From Brachionus manjavacas (lineage: Eukaryota; Rotifera; Eurotatoria; Ploima; Brachionidae): 64,000 nt of DNA. Below the pieces are notes generated by a model. That model was not told where the DNA came from, did no database searches, and saw only the letters and a program-made list of their open reading frames with translations. Of this stretch, positions 23,701 to 39,193 are shown piece by piece. The position numbers were made by a program, and so were the translations under genes. Numbering within the stretch: the stretch's first letter is position 1; every line of letters starts with the position of its first letter. The stretch covers positions 2,485,501 through 2,549,500 of the forward strand of contig JAHQIY010000007.1 of the NCBI GenBank assembly GCA_019054805.1, given 5' to 3'.

Positions 23701-25990
23701 AACAAAAAATTTTACAGCATAATTTAAAGATATTCAATAATGGAACGAGTAAAGATTAGTTTATTTCAAGCAGTTTATTTTCATTTAAAGAATAATTTTT
23801 TTGATAAATTTTCTAAAATGTAATCAATTTTTCTTATAAAATTTGTTACAAAAATTACTTTTACCGTAATCAAAAATTTCAAATTATTTTGATCATTTGT
23901 CGATAAAATGGCTATAATACACGGTGTCATGTGACCATATTTTGTAGTGCCTAAATAAAAAAAAATTAAACAAACATATGCAAAAAATTGAAAATTGAAT
24001 TATCAAGAACTAGAAAAATATCAAGAACATTTGAAAATTATAAAACTAAGCAAAATTAATAAAATTTTTAGAAAATTATAAAAATTTTTAATATTTGTCT
24101 AAATTCAATAGAAAAAATAATGAATAATTTTTTGGTAAAATATAGGTGAATTTTTGGTTTAAAAATTCAAACAACAAAAATAGGAATAAAAAACCTACTC
24201 TTAAAGTATTGTACAGAATTATCCCTAGTATCAGAAATTGAAATAAAAAAATGAAGTAAACGGTGCAGGAGGACTATTTTGGTTTTTATTAAAAAATGAG
24301 ACCTTTTTGATGGTTTTTCTTGTAGTAAAACATAAACGAAGACAAGTTTATATAAATTTAACACACCGTTTTGTAGATTATCTAATGCGATTTCAGAATA
24401 TATGTACATTTAAATGATATATATATGTTTTTATTAGATATTTACTTCAGAGAACAAGCACTATGCATTCAAATGTAGAGAGATAGTAGTCAAAAAATAT
24501 TTTTTTTTTAAATTGTTAAAATACCGTTTAGGAGGTTTATAGGTACAGTTTACAGGAATTCGAAAATCGATTTGAGGTCGAAAATCGATCCTGCTTATAG
24601 TGTGGACGTTTTGAATTAGCGGAATCTTAAATCTTTTTTAGGAAGTACTTATTAAATTCTAATAATAATTTTTTTGTTTATATTTCATTTTATTTTTCAT
24701 CAGCGAATCTAACGTAATTTTTGAAATAAATAATCAAGATAATTTTTTTAATGAATTCAAAAATTAACTCAATCACGAAATCAATTATTTTGATAATCAA
24801 TCCGCTAATAATTTTAAAAATTAAAAATTTTCAACTAATGTGATCTTGAAATTAATTGTCATTAAAAAAAAATTAAATATTTTGTAGAAAATTTTATTTA
24901 GCAGTTTGATTATTAAAGATAAATACATCAACAACAGCAACATTTTACATTAATGAAACGACAAAAGAACAAAAAAAAAAAGAGTTGATTGAATTTTATA
25001 TTTTTAAAATTAATTTTTAAAAAATATAATCATCAATAAATAATAAGGAAATAATTTAACACCGTATAAATACACATATTTGTAGTGCGCGCTTGGCAAG
25101 AAATTGTTCAACAAAACTTTGGAAGCTAATTTCCGGTGATAAGATCTCTCATTTTTTATACTATTTCGTATTTACAAATTTACTAGACAATTTATCTTAC
25201 AACTTTGTGCACCCCCCAGGAAAATTACATAGCATTTTACAAAAAAAACGATAGACTAGGAAGTTTCAGATCGAATCCAAATCCAAAATTGTCTAAAATT
25301 TACAAAATTAAATATTTATAAAAAATGAGAATTAAGACTAAAAAATATGCATTTCTACGGTCATTAGGATTTAGCGATTGTGACTGTGCTGTCCACAACC
25401 AACCGCTGTTACATAACCAAAAAAAAAGGAGAAGACATTTAAAGAACAAAAAAGCTTTTTTTAAAAAAAAAATTAGCTTAAATAAATTAGACACACTTCG
25501 GCCGTGTGAATGAAACAAATCCTATGTACAAGAACTAGTAGCATTTTGGCAGTAAAAAAAGACAAAAAAAAGTTCCTGAGATTTGAATTAGCAAAGGACG
25601 GCAGCTCTGACCCAACAACTTTTGAATCCAAGCAGCATCAAGTGTGTCGTGGTTTTTTTTTAAAAATAACTTTTTTGTTATAGCAAAATAAAACAAAAAA
25701 AAAAGTAAGAACCGTAAACAATCTCAAAGAAATTAAAATCTCGTTCAACATTTACTCAATAGAATCGAAAAAGAAATTCACAGAGAACAAATTTACTGAG
25801 CCATTTGTCAAATTTAACTTATTATTATTAGAAAATAAAAAATTAAAAAAATTATATGAATACAATCTTTTGTGAATGAGTAAATGTTGAACACCGAGAG
25901 TTAATTTGAAAAAAGCGTTCAGGCAGTTAATTTTTTAAAGGATTTTTTTTTAATTTAGTTGCTGCTGATTAAATAAAAGCTGTTGTTGAC
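14761..25990. other. Long AT-rich region without recognised genes
   Basis: About 11 kb of AT-rich DNA with no frame I can assign. A 60-codon frame at 15355-15537 (starting MPGSNLNLHKKYLQIQD) has a protein-like composition but no recognised family. A less AT-rich stretch at about 21950-22190 stands out and is listed separately. Short frames at 22252-22482 and 24167-24409 look like chance. Confidence 0.4.
21950..22190. other. Compositional island in AT-rich DNA
   Basis: About 240 bp of clearly higher G+C, including ATCTCGTGAAAAACGCAACA, GAGGGTCCTCGATTACCCAG and GGGTGGTCCTGGGGGACC. It has no open frame of note. It could be a fragment of a mobile element or of an invading sequence. Confidence 0.35.
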
Positions 25991-26002
25991 GTTGCAGTTT
26001 GT

Positions 26003-30015
<4,013 letters not shown>

Positions 30016-33000
30016 TTTGTTAAATCTGAAAATTTGAAATAAAGTTTTATTTTTGAGAACAGCTAGAATAAATAGAAAATTTTTGCAACAATTTATAAAA
30101 AGAACTTTTTTTGTCGACTTTACAAATATCTCGTAAACTAGCTTTGAACAAAAATAATTATTAATTCTTAGAGATTGCTTGATTATAATTTTATTATAAT
30201 TTTGGCTTAAAGAGCGCTTTTTTTTCTGAATTGCTTTGAAAGCCGAACTACTGATTTCAATTTTATAATCACTACCCCTTAGACTCTCGTATTTATGCTA
30301 AATTTCTCAAGATTAATAGAATCATAATTTTCCCCCTTTTTTGTCCAAACATAATGTATTTATTTTTGTCTTATTAGTTAAAATTTTATCTCCATATTAT
30401 GGCTTGAGAAAAATTAGATACAAAGGTCGGAGGAAAATTTTCTGTTGTTGTAAAGAAAAATATGTATATACATGATTAATAAAAATTGTGAAATAGTCGG
30501 AGACTAGAATTCTAGACTTTGAAGGCTTTTGAATAAATTTAAAAAAATGGTCTGTGTTAAAGAAAAAATGCTCTTTTGTATGAGATGCTGATTTTAGAAA
30601 AGAAATTGCTTAATTTTCAAAAACATGCTTTTTTTAATAAATAAAACTTAAAGCTAAATTAGACTTTTGAAAACATAATTTAATCATAAAAAGCCTAGTT
30701 GAATATTCAATTTAATATTGCCTAAATTCACGTGTAAAAATATTTAAATTAAATTTGCGTCAGTCTCAAATAATAATTTAATTGAACTCATTAAAATATT
30801 TATTTTGTTCTATTGAAATAAGCAAAAATTCCTTTTGATACTAAAATAAATTTAATGACCTGATAAACTCGTTTTGTAAAAAATTTCACTTCATGAAATG
30901 ACACAAAAAAATAAAAATTAGAACTACTTAAAATCATAAAATTTCCTAATTAGTTTCTAGCGACACAGTTTAAAAGCATCAGTTGGTAAAATTAGTATTC
31001 CAAAGAAAAAAAAAATATTCAGTCTTGCAACAATTGCTAATTTATAACCAATTTGATTTAAAAAAAAGTTACGAAACCTTAAATTTTTTTCTAAAGCATC
31101 ATTGAAAAGAATGATTCAAGTTAAATTAGTCATAGTTCAACTAAAAGAAAGGCTGTTAAAATTACGCTAATATTTAAAATAATTAATCAATGCCTAAATC
31201 TCTATTTAGTACCTCAATTGCCTTCTAATTTAAGTTATTTAACTCTCCTGGTTTTAAAAATATACACAATTGCCGTCTAAATTTAAATGTTTACATTTTT
31301 TTACATTTTTGCTCTCGAGAGAATGAAAAACCTATAAAAATTTTAATTTTTTTTAATATTTCTTGGACTTGTGATTTCATAAAAAAATTTATAATTTATT
31401 ACATAAAATAGAGAAAATAGTTATTAAAAAACAAGTTGACCCAGTGTGAGATTTTCCAGTTAATGAGATATGATTAAAACATAAACAAAATTATTTAACT
31501 TAAAAAAAGAAACAATACAGTCAGTTTTATTTAATTTATTTTTATTTTTGGTTCTGATTGAATTATTTTGTTTTTGCCATAAAAAAATGGCTAAATTTTC
31601 TTTGCTCACTGAGATAGCATATTAAAACTGAAATTCGCCACATTTTTCGCAATTCAAATTAAACAGTTTTTTATAAAAGAGTTATTCATACAGATATCTA
31701 ATGATATTTTTAATTATTAAATTATTCTTTCTTAATCAAACATGAAATTTCAAAAAATATAAAGAAAAGTTGAGAAATTGTTAATAATTTAAAATTGACA
31801 AATGATTATGAATGATAAATACAAAATCTTATTTGTAAATTTCCTTTTTTCATGATTATAATTTAGAACTGATATTTAAAAAAAAAAGGGAGATCTAATA
31901 GAATTATTTTTTAAATATTGGGAAACAAATGAACAAATAACATTTAATTTATGATTTTTTTTTTAAATTTTGCAAAATTATTTTATAACAAAATTATAAT
32001 CATAGCATAGATTTGAAAAGCTTTAAATAAAAACAATATTATGTTAATTTTTTAAAACAAATATAGTTCTGGGATATTAAAATGATAATTATTTACCCAT
32101 AATTGTTCGACCATTAACCTCCTACAGACTAAACATAATTTTCAATTTAAGTCGAAATGATCATTGACTAATTAAATTGGATTAAATTAATAATAAATGA
32201 AAAATTTATTTTTAATCGTTAGTTAAAGAAAATTTATTACAAATGATTTCTTTTATTTATTATTTAAAGTGTTCTCTTTTCTAAAAGAAGTTCATTATAT
32301 TTATCTCTTACTGGTCTTATTAGTTTATCTTTTTTATTATTATTTTTTTTAATTAAATAAAAACATATTGAAAACAAGAATCTCCCAATTTAATTCAAAA
32401 TTTTCCTAGATCATCTGAATTGAAAGTATGAGCTTAATAAATTCAATCGAAATTTTTTAAAGCTTTTTAAAAATTCGAATAAAATAATAAAATAAATTTT
32501 TTTTTTGTTTGAACCCACATGAAATGTAATTTCGCTTATTTTAAATGATTTTTTTAAGGTTAAAATCACTTTCAAAATTAATATTTATTTGTTTCCAAGT
32601 TAAAAATAAAAAACAAAAAATATTCAAATCTTAGAAATTTTAAGTGGGAAGAATTGTAGAATTTAAATAAATGTGTCCTACTGTACCATTTGATACCAAA
32701 TAAAAAAAAAAAGCTTGTCAAAGAGAAAATTTCTGGCTCAATCTTTGTCTTTTTCCATATGAAAAAAAATATTTTGGATAAAAAAATGCTTCAAATCATT
32801 TAAATAAGAAATATATTTCAATTGATCCATTTAAAATTTTAGTTATTTTTAATTTTTCAAAAAAAAAATATTTTTTTTCAATTTGCTCTATATTCCACAC
32901 GGCCGACTCAAAACTAATCTTTATTTTAATATCATTTTTTTTACAGAAGTTTGTTGGAAGAGGAAAACTGAACGTTGTTGGAAGACCATTGAATCAATAT

Positions 33001-33554
33001 GATAATTTCATATGATTGCGACCAAACATGTTTGGAAACATTTTGGAATTAATTGAAGAAGTAAAGATGGTGCTTAGCGAATTTTATAGGAAAAAATTCA
33101 AAAAACAATCAATAGCTAAAAAAAGACAAAAAGATGTACCGTAAATGATGAACCTAAATGAATTCGTACAACTCAAATACATTCAGAAATAAATGTGAAT
33201 ATGAGTCTATTTTTTTTGAAAAATTAAAAAACATCAAGAAAAATTTCTTGAAAATAATAAAATAAAAGATTAGAAAAAAAGTGCTTAAGTCAAGCAAAAG
33301 TGACTTTAAAAGTGAAAAGTGATTTTGAATTAATTAAATTTTAATTAATTACTCAAATTGTCACGATTTGAAGAGGAATAAGTCGAGAGCGAATTTCTTT
33401 ATAGTATGTATTTTACATGATACTAAATTTATATTTCTGCTTTTATTTCTTTATTTTTATGATAAAAAAATTGATACATTTAAAAAAAATAATATTACAG
33501 GTAAACCTGGTAAAGTCGAATTGAAGGGCGGTCATAAAAGGTTTGGACTAAACC
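30016..33554. other. AT-rich intergenic region 5' of DDX3
   Basis: No gene recognised. The DDX3 promoter presumably lies in the first few hundred bases after 30016, but I see no clear core element. A stretch near 32930-33180 looks slightly coding-like but has stops in all frames. Confidence 0.35.
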
Positions 33555-33650
33555 GTTTGAAAAAGTTCGATGTTTCAAATGTTTTTTTGCAGTTTCAAAA
33601 AAAAATAATTTTAAGTTAATATTGCAAGCATTTTCATATTTGAAACTAAA
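33555..33650 (+). mobile_element. LINE 3'-end fragment, inverted partner of 34675-34770
   Basis: GATGTTTCAAATGTTTTTTT, CAGTTTCAAAAAAAAA and AAGTTAATATTGCAAGCAT match the reverse complement of 34675-34770, which follows a LINE RT C-terminus. It forms the outer arm of a nested palindrome. Confidence 0.6.
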
Positions 33651-33747
33651 CTCGTTAGTGAAATAGAATGAGTTTAATTTTTATTTGGAAATTGAAAAAA
33701 AAAATTTGAAAATTCTTTTTTAACTTTAAAACAAATCATTTATTTAT

Positions 33748-33830
33748 TTTTTGCCGAGCAAATGCTCCTTCAGAATAAAAACAATAAAAAAGCTAAAAAA
33801 AGTTAAATAAAAAATGAATAAAAAAAAATA
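33748..33830 (+). repeat. LINE 3'-tail stem-loop remnant
   Basis: GCCGAGCAAATGCTCCTTCA followed by GAATAAAA and an AAAGTTAAATAAAAAATGAA tail. The GAGC/GCTC hairpin plus TTCAGAATAAA is the clearest example of a tail seen at several sites in this window. Confidence 0.55.
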
Positions 33831-33888
33831 GAAAAATAGATAAATAATTCATTAGATTAAAGTTTAAATTCAATCGTTGAGAAACTGG

Positions 33889-34490
33889 ATCTAGTCGGTT
33901 AGGTGAATCATAGTTCACTTATCACATTATCCAAAAAATTCTTGTTCTCAGTTTTTGTGAACTAATGGTTCACCCAATTTTTTTGTTTAAAATAGAATTA
34001 GACCAACAATTTTTAGATTATGTGAACAAATTGAATAAAGCAATTTAATAGAATGCCTTATTCTCGAAACTGATCTCGAAAAATTAGTATATTTTATTCT
34101 AGTAATTAGTATATTCTATTTTATTTTTAATTTAAAGGAGATTTAGAAATAGCTTAGCATTTGCTCTGATCTGGTTGACTTGGTATTACAGTTTCAACTA
34201 ACCCAAATGCGCTCTCTACTTAAATCTTTGCCTTTCAGCATAAAATAATAAAAATTAAAAGAAATTTAATCACCCTTTAAGAGTTTGACTTTGGGGGACT
34301 TGAATTCATCTATTTCGCAAAATTTCCCTTCCGCCCAACTTTAAATTTTCTATGTAATTTTTTTATCATTACATTAGCTTTTTTAAATTAGGTGAACAAT
34401 TTTTTGATTACGTGAACTAATATGTCTTAAAACCTGAGAACAAGAATTGTTCCAATAACATGTGAACCAGTTTACCTAAGCGACTAGACC
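33889..34490. mobile_element. Foldback element with long terminal inverted repeats
   Basis: 33889-34005 and 34375-34490 are inverted copies. CTAGTCGGTTAGGTGAA faces CTAGTCGCTTAGGTAAA, and both carry TTCTTGTTCTCAG and TAGTTCAC. The core of about 370 bp has no coding sequence. Likely a MITE or foldback transposon. Confidence 0.7.
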
Positions 34491-34689
34491 TGAAAAACTT
34501 TGTTTTTTTCTTATAAAATTTTGACTTTAGTGATAATTTACTTTCGTTTGGAGCATTTTAACAAATACTTAATTTATAAAAAATGGAAAACAGAGCATAG
34601 ACAGTTTTTTAAACTACAAATATTATCTTTTAGGATCATCACATCACAAACCCAAAGTCAAAATTTATAAAAAAACTCAAAGTTTTTCA
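34491..34689. mobile_element. Small MITE, about 200 bp, 38-bp inverted ends
   Basis: TGAAAAACTTTG at 34491 onward and CAAAGTTTTTCA at the right end, with the inner GACTTTA/CAAAGTC also in inverse order. It sits exactly against the larger foldback element on its left and the LINE tail on its right. Confidence 0.65.
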
Positions 34690-36112
34690 TGTTTGCAATA
34701 TTAACTTGAATTAATTTTTTTTTTGAAACTGCAAAAAATATTTGAAACATCGCACTTTTTCAATGTTATTCATCATTGCCATGAATATTTGGGCGTATAT
34801 TTGATAATCTTTGAACACAATAGTAATAAGAATTAGCTAATTTTTGAATTGATCTTTTTGTAAAATATATTGATAAAGAAAGACAGTATTCAAAGAACGG
34901 CATGATAAATGATTTGAAGAACTGGAGCTTGACTTTGTGCGATAAGTAAAATAATCTTCTTATAGCATAAAGTCGTTTATTTATTGAAGTTCTTAAGCTT
35001 ATTACGTGTTGCAAAAAAGTGAGCTTGTTATCAATTATTACTCCAAGAAGTTTAAATTTATCAACAACTTCAACCATAATACCATTTATTTCAATACTAC
35101 AGGGAAACTAAAGTTTTGTTATATTTGAGATAAACATAATTTTAGTCTTGGACCAATTAATATCTATATCACAAAGGTCTACTTGAAAGAGGATTTATTG
35201 CAATCATATTCATAAAATAGAACCAATTTTGATTTAATTATCGGTTGAATAATATATAATATATAAAATTTATAAAGCCATGTTGTTTTTTTCAAATAAA
35301 GTAATTAGTGTCCAAGTGCTTAACCATTATTTTCTTAAAAAATCTTTCGAGTAAATTACAAGGGAACGGAGTGAGAGAGATTGGTCTATTATTTTTTAAG
35401 GATCAGTTTTCTAACCTTTCTTTAAAATTGTTCAAAAATTGACACCTTTCAACTTGAGCGACACATCTCCTGATTTAAACGACTCTTTGATAATGATTGA
35501 CAATGGTACTGGGTAGCTTTCGGCACATTCTTTGAGCGCAAAGCGGTAATTTATCACCTTGTGATTTGCTTTTGTCTAAGCTTTTGTGAATTTCTAAAAC
35601 CATGGTTCTGGATCATTTAAATCCATGTCACACAGAGCTTCGATAAGTTGTTGTAGCCGGTTTATTTATTACTAGTTCGTTTAACGAAGGCTTCCTAAAG
35701 TCATTGAAAAATTGATCGTCTAGCAGATCAGCCATTTCGTTAAAATCTGCTATTAATTCTCAATTTCGTACAATCGAACGGATTGAATCTTTTATATCAT
35801 TTTGTTTTTTAATGTACGAGTGTAAAACTTTAGGATTCGACTTGGATTCAATGGTGATTTTGAGTTCAAAATCTTCTTTTGCTCTCTTGATTGGTTTCTT
35901 AAGAGTTCTAGAGAACTAGTAACATTCGTTCTTAAGGTTAGTTTTACATTTCAATGCGATATACTTGTTAAAATTTCAGAGTGTCTTCAGATCCTTTTTT
36001 AACCAAATAGATAGTTTTTTGTTATTGTTATTACTTGGTCTTTTTGGAAGGAATATATTCGTAAAACGTTTTATATAGTACATCATTCATTTTGTTAACA
36101 TTTTTTTAAAAA
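34675..36112 (-). mobile_element. Decayed jockey/CR1-like LINE (RT region)
   Basis: On the minus strand, from right to left: linker (IKRAKEDFELKITIESKSNP), then CAESYPVPLSIIIKESFKSG, NNRPISLTPFPCNLLERFF, and an open 103-codon C-terminal stretch at 34766-35077 beginning VEVVDKFKLLGVIIDNKLTF and containing FIMPFFEYCLS. These blocks occur in the order of a jockey/CR1-type reverse transcriptase. Frameshifts and stops separate them and the YxDD region is not recognisable. It is a dead copy. Confidence 0.8.
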
Positions 36113-36114
36113 TA

Positions 36115-36245
36115 TTTTAACCATATCACTTGATGGCTTAAAAGACAAATAATCTCTTGCCATTTTAGCTATACAAAGGAATGCTTTGCCTTTTTCTTTC
36201 CACCAAAGCAAAACATCTGTCTCATATGAAAACTCTATTGGAGGT
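36115..36245 (-). mobile_element. hAT transposase C-terminal relic
   Basis: The minus strand reads FSYETDVLLWWKEKGKAFL then AKMARDYLSFKPSS, the hAT dimerisation-domain pattern (WW..N...FP.L..LAR.YLS.P..S). It is broken immediately afterwards and abuts the LINE. Confidence 0.6.
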
Positions 36246-37060
36246 TGCTTAAAATACTCAAAATTTTTCAAGCTAATTTTAAAATCAAATGTTTATTTTA
36301 TAAAATTAATATAATTTTTTTGAAATCAAAACGTTTTGTATCAAAGCCGTTTTGAACCAATTTTTACTTTTAAATTAAAAATTTTAGAGCAAAATTTGGA
36401 TTATGACTTATTTTCTTCCCTGTTCTTAAATCTTGTTTCCATTTCTAATTTTAAGTTTTTTTTTGCTTTGTTTTTTACTTAAAGGCTGAATTTTATTTTA
36501 GTTATTAGATTTTAACCCTATTTTCGATTTTCGTTTTCTAACTCTTCATTTAATTTTCGCTCATTAATTTGAATAGTTTGCTTGACATATTGAATTTTAG
36601 AACAAAAAATAGAAAAAAAATTTAAATAAATTGATAATATTTATTTATTTAAATCCGAATTTTGTTCTGCAAATTAGAACAGCTGATAAACTAAATTTAC
36701 CACCTTAACCTAGCCGCTGCAGAGTAATGTTCGTCTTTGTGCATTTATTTTAATTGTATGACTTGGAATTCAAGCGATATATTGGAATTATCAGCTAAAA
36801 TATTTCATTTTATGGGAAAAAAGTTCTTTTAATTAACGTTTGCATTTTTTGCTTCTGTTTTTTAAATTTTTTTTTAGATTCAATTAGTAAGCAATTTTCT
36901 AAAAATAATAAAAGAAATTAATTATTCGAATTTAGTGACATTTCTTTAAAATAGAATACTCAATTTTAGTGACTCGCTGTTATTACATGTAAAAGATTCT
37001 TTAGTGACATGTCATTAAATTGGGGAAATCAAAGCGAAAATGCTTCAAGCAAAATCGAAA
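36246..37060. other. AT-rich spacer
   Basis: No gene recognised. Near 36955-37020 there is a stretch with TTTTAGTGAC and TGACATGTCATTAAAT that resembles the ends of the foldback element in the fucosyltransferase intron. Confidence 0.35.
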
Positions 37061-38925
37061 CCCATTTGTGAGTAATTTGAAACATCAAATGAAACAAAGA
37101 ACAAACTTGTGAAGAAAGGTGCAAGGCGTGATAAGAAGGATTATATAAACCAGTGTGCTAGCGAAGTGGAAGAAGCGAGCTCAAAAGGGGACCTACATAT
37201 GCTACACAAGATCACAAATGCGATATGTGGAACCTCCCAGAAAAGAACAACATTAGTAAAAGATAAACAAAGTCGTATCCTAACAACTGAAAGAGAGCAA
37301 GGATAAAGATGGGTTGAGCACTTTGGAGAAGCTCTAAATAGACATGAACCTAAAGATTTTCTTCAACCTGAACCAGCTAGCACTGACCTCGATATTGACG
37401 CAGAGGTGCCTAGCCATAAAGAAATGGAATCAACAATAAAGGCTCTGAAGAACAGAAAAGCCTCAGGTATTGACGGAGTCACGGCAGAAATGTTAAAAGC
37501 TGACGGGAGAATCACAAAAGGAATATTGCAAGACCTCTTCAGAAAGATAAGGTGGCAAGAAATCATACCAGAGGACTGGTCCAAAAGTCTAATAGCTAAG
37601 CTCCCTAAGAAAGGGAACTAAATGATCTGTGACAATTGGGGAGGAATAACACTGCTACCAATAGCAAGCGTTCTGCAGCATAATTCTGGAAAGAACCAGG
37701 AACTCGTTGGATGTTATACTAAGAGAAGAACAAGCAGGATTTAGACGAGGAAGAAGATGCATAGACCAGGTATTTACACTTAGGAGCATCATAGAACAAA
37801 GCCTGGAATGGAATAGATCCCTCTATCTTAGCTTCATTGACTTCAAGAAAGCCTTTGATAGCATACCTAGAGAAACCTTGTGGGCCATATTAAGATCCTA
37901 GCGCCTGCCACACAAGATAGTTAACTTGATAAAACTCATCTATGAGAAATTCGAGTGTAGCGTGATTCTGGAAAAAGGAAAATCTGAGAGCTTCAAAGTG
38001 TGTACAGGAGTCAGACAAGGTTGCGTTCTCTCTCCGACAATATTCCTAATACTGATTGAATATGTCATTAGGAAAACAACTGCCAGTGCGAGGGGTATCC
38101 AATGGGGATTAAGAGCAAAGCTTGAAGACTTAGAGTTTGCGGACGATCTGGTGCTAATATCTAATATAGAAGCACATATGCATATAAAGACGCAAGAGTT
38201 GGCGAACAACGCTAAAATTACCGGACTCGAAATATATGGGGCCAAAACAAAAGTTACTTGCATCAACACAAAATTGAATATCCCGATCACCATCGATGGT
38301 ACAGAAATCGAGTGTGTAAGCGAATTCGCATACTTAGGAAGCACCATCAGTAAAACGATGAGAACACACAGAAACATTAAGAATAGACTTGCTTAAGCAA
38401 AGAGTGCCTTCACTAGACTCAAACCAGAATGGAAGTCAACCAGCTACAGTAAAGTAACAATACTTTAACTGTACAACACTGTAGTAAAAGCAACGCTGAT
38501 GTACGGTAGCGAATGTTGGGAGATGATTGAATCTGACTAGAAAAGCCTGAACACATTCCACACTGGAAGCCTGCGGAGGATCCTCGGTATACACTGGCCT
38601 GAAACATTGTTAAATGCTGACTTATAAACAAGAACAAATTCAGAGCCATCAAGTCAGTGTATTAGGAATAAAAGACTGCAATGGTTTGGGGATGTACTTG
38701 GAATGAAAGAAACACAGATCCCAAAAAGAGCCCTTCAATGGACACCTCAAGGTCCATTGAAGGGCTCATGACCAGCATTAACATGGAGGTCAACAATCAC
38801 GAAAGAGCTTATCGAAATGGGAATGACATGGGGAGAAGCAAGAGTAAAGACAAAAGATCGACTTCAATGGAAATCAAAATTAATGATCCTATGCTCCACA
38901 AGAAGTGAATAACGAAAAAAAAAAT
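37061..38925 (+). mobile_element. 5'-truncated LINE, RTE/endonuclease-RT type, with stops
   Basis: Successive plus-strand blocks give a near-complete reverse transcriptase: KKGARRDKKDYINQCASEVE, STIKALKNRKASGIDGVTAE, EEQAGFRRGRRCIDQVFTLR, FIDFKKAFDSIPRETLW, GVRQGCVLSPTIF, LEFADDLVLIS (the YxDD equivalent, here FADD), FAYLGSTIS, TLMYGSECWE and RLQWFGDVLGMKE. About eight in-frame stops and a frameshift interrupt it. There is no endonuclease domain, so the copy is 5'-truncated; an A-rich run ends it at about 38910-38925. It lies just downstream of, and convergent with, the fucosyltransferase gene. Confidence 0.85.
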
Positions 38926-39193
38926 TCATTAAATTCCGGTAATTACGTTATTTATAAATTGCTTTTAAATACTGTAGAATTTAAAGAATCATTATAAAAA
39001 AAAAATTATTGAGTTTTTTATGAATTTATGGTCTAAAATTCACTATGACTCAATAAATGATGTATTATATGTCAGCTCAAAAATCATTTTGTACCTTTGG
39101 ATGAAATCCAGTGGCCACATATTTTTCTATTTTATTTCATATTTTACTGCTATTTTAATTAGTTAAAAAAAATATTTTATTTAAGTGAAAATA

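Noticed and set aside
24167..24409. 80-codon minus-strand frame.
   Set aside because: No recognisable motif, no splice context, and codon mix no different from random AT-rich DNA.
33368..33619. 83-codon plus-strand frame.
   Set aside because: Its second half is the LINE 3' fragment already annotated and the first half is translated AT-rich sequence.
37061..38925. Reading the in-frame TAA/TAG codons of the LINE as glutamine (ciliate-type code) gives a plausible continuous protein.
   Set aside because: The stops fall at positions where related RTs have varied residues (L, Y, K), one is TGA, and host genes here use TAA and TAG as normal terminators. Ordinary decay explains it.
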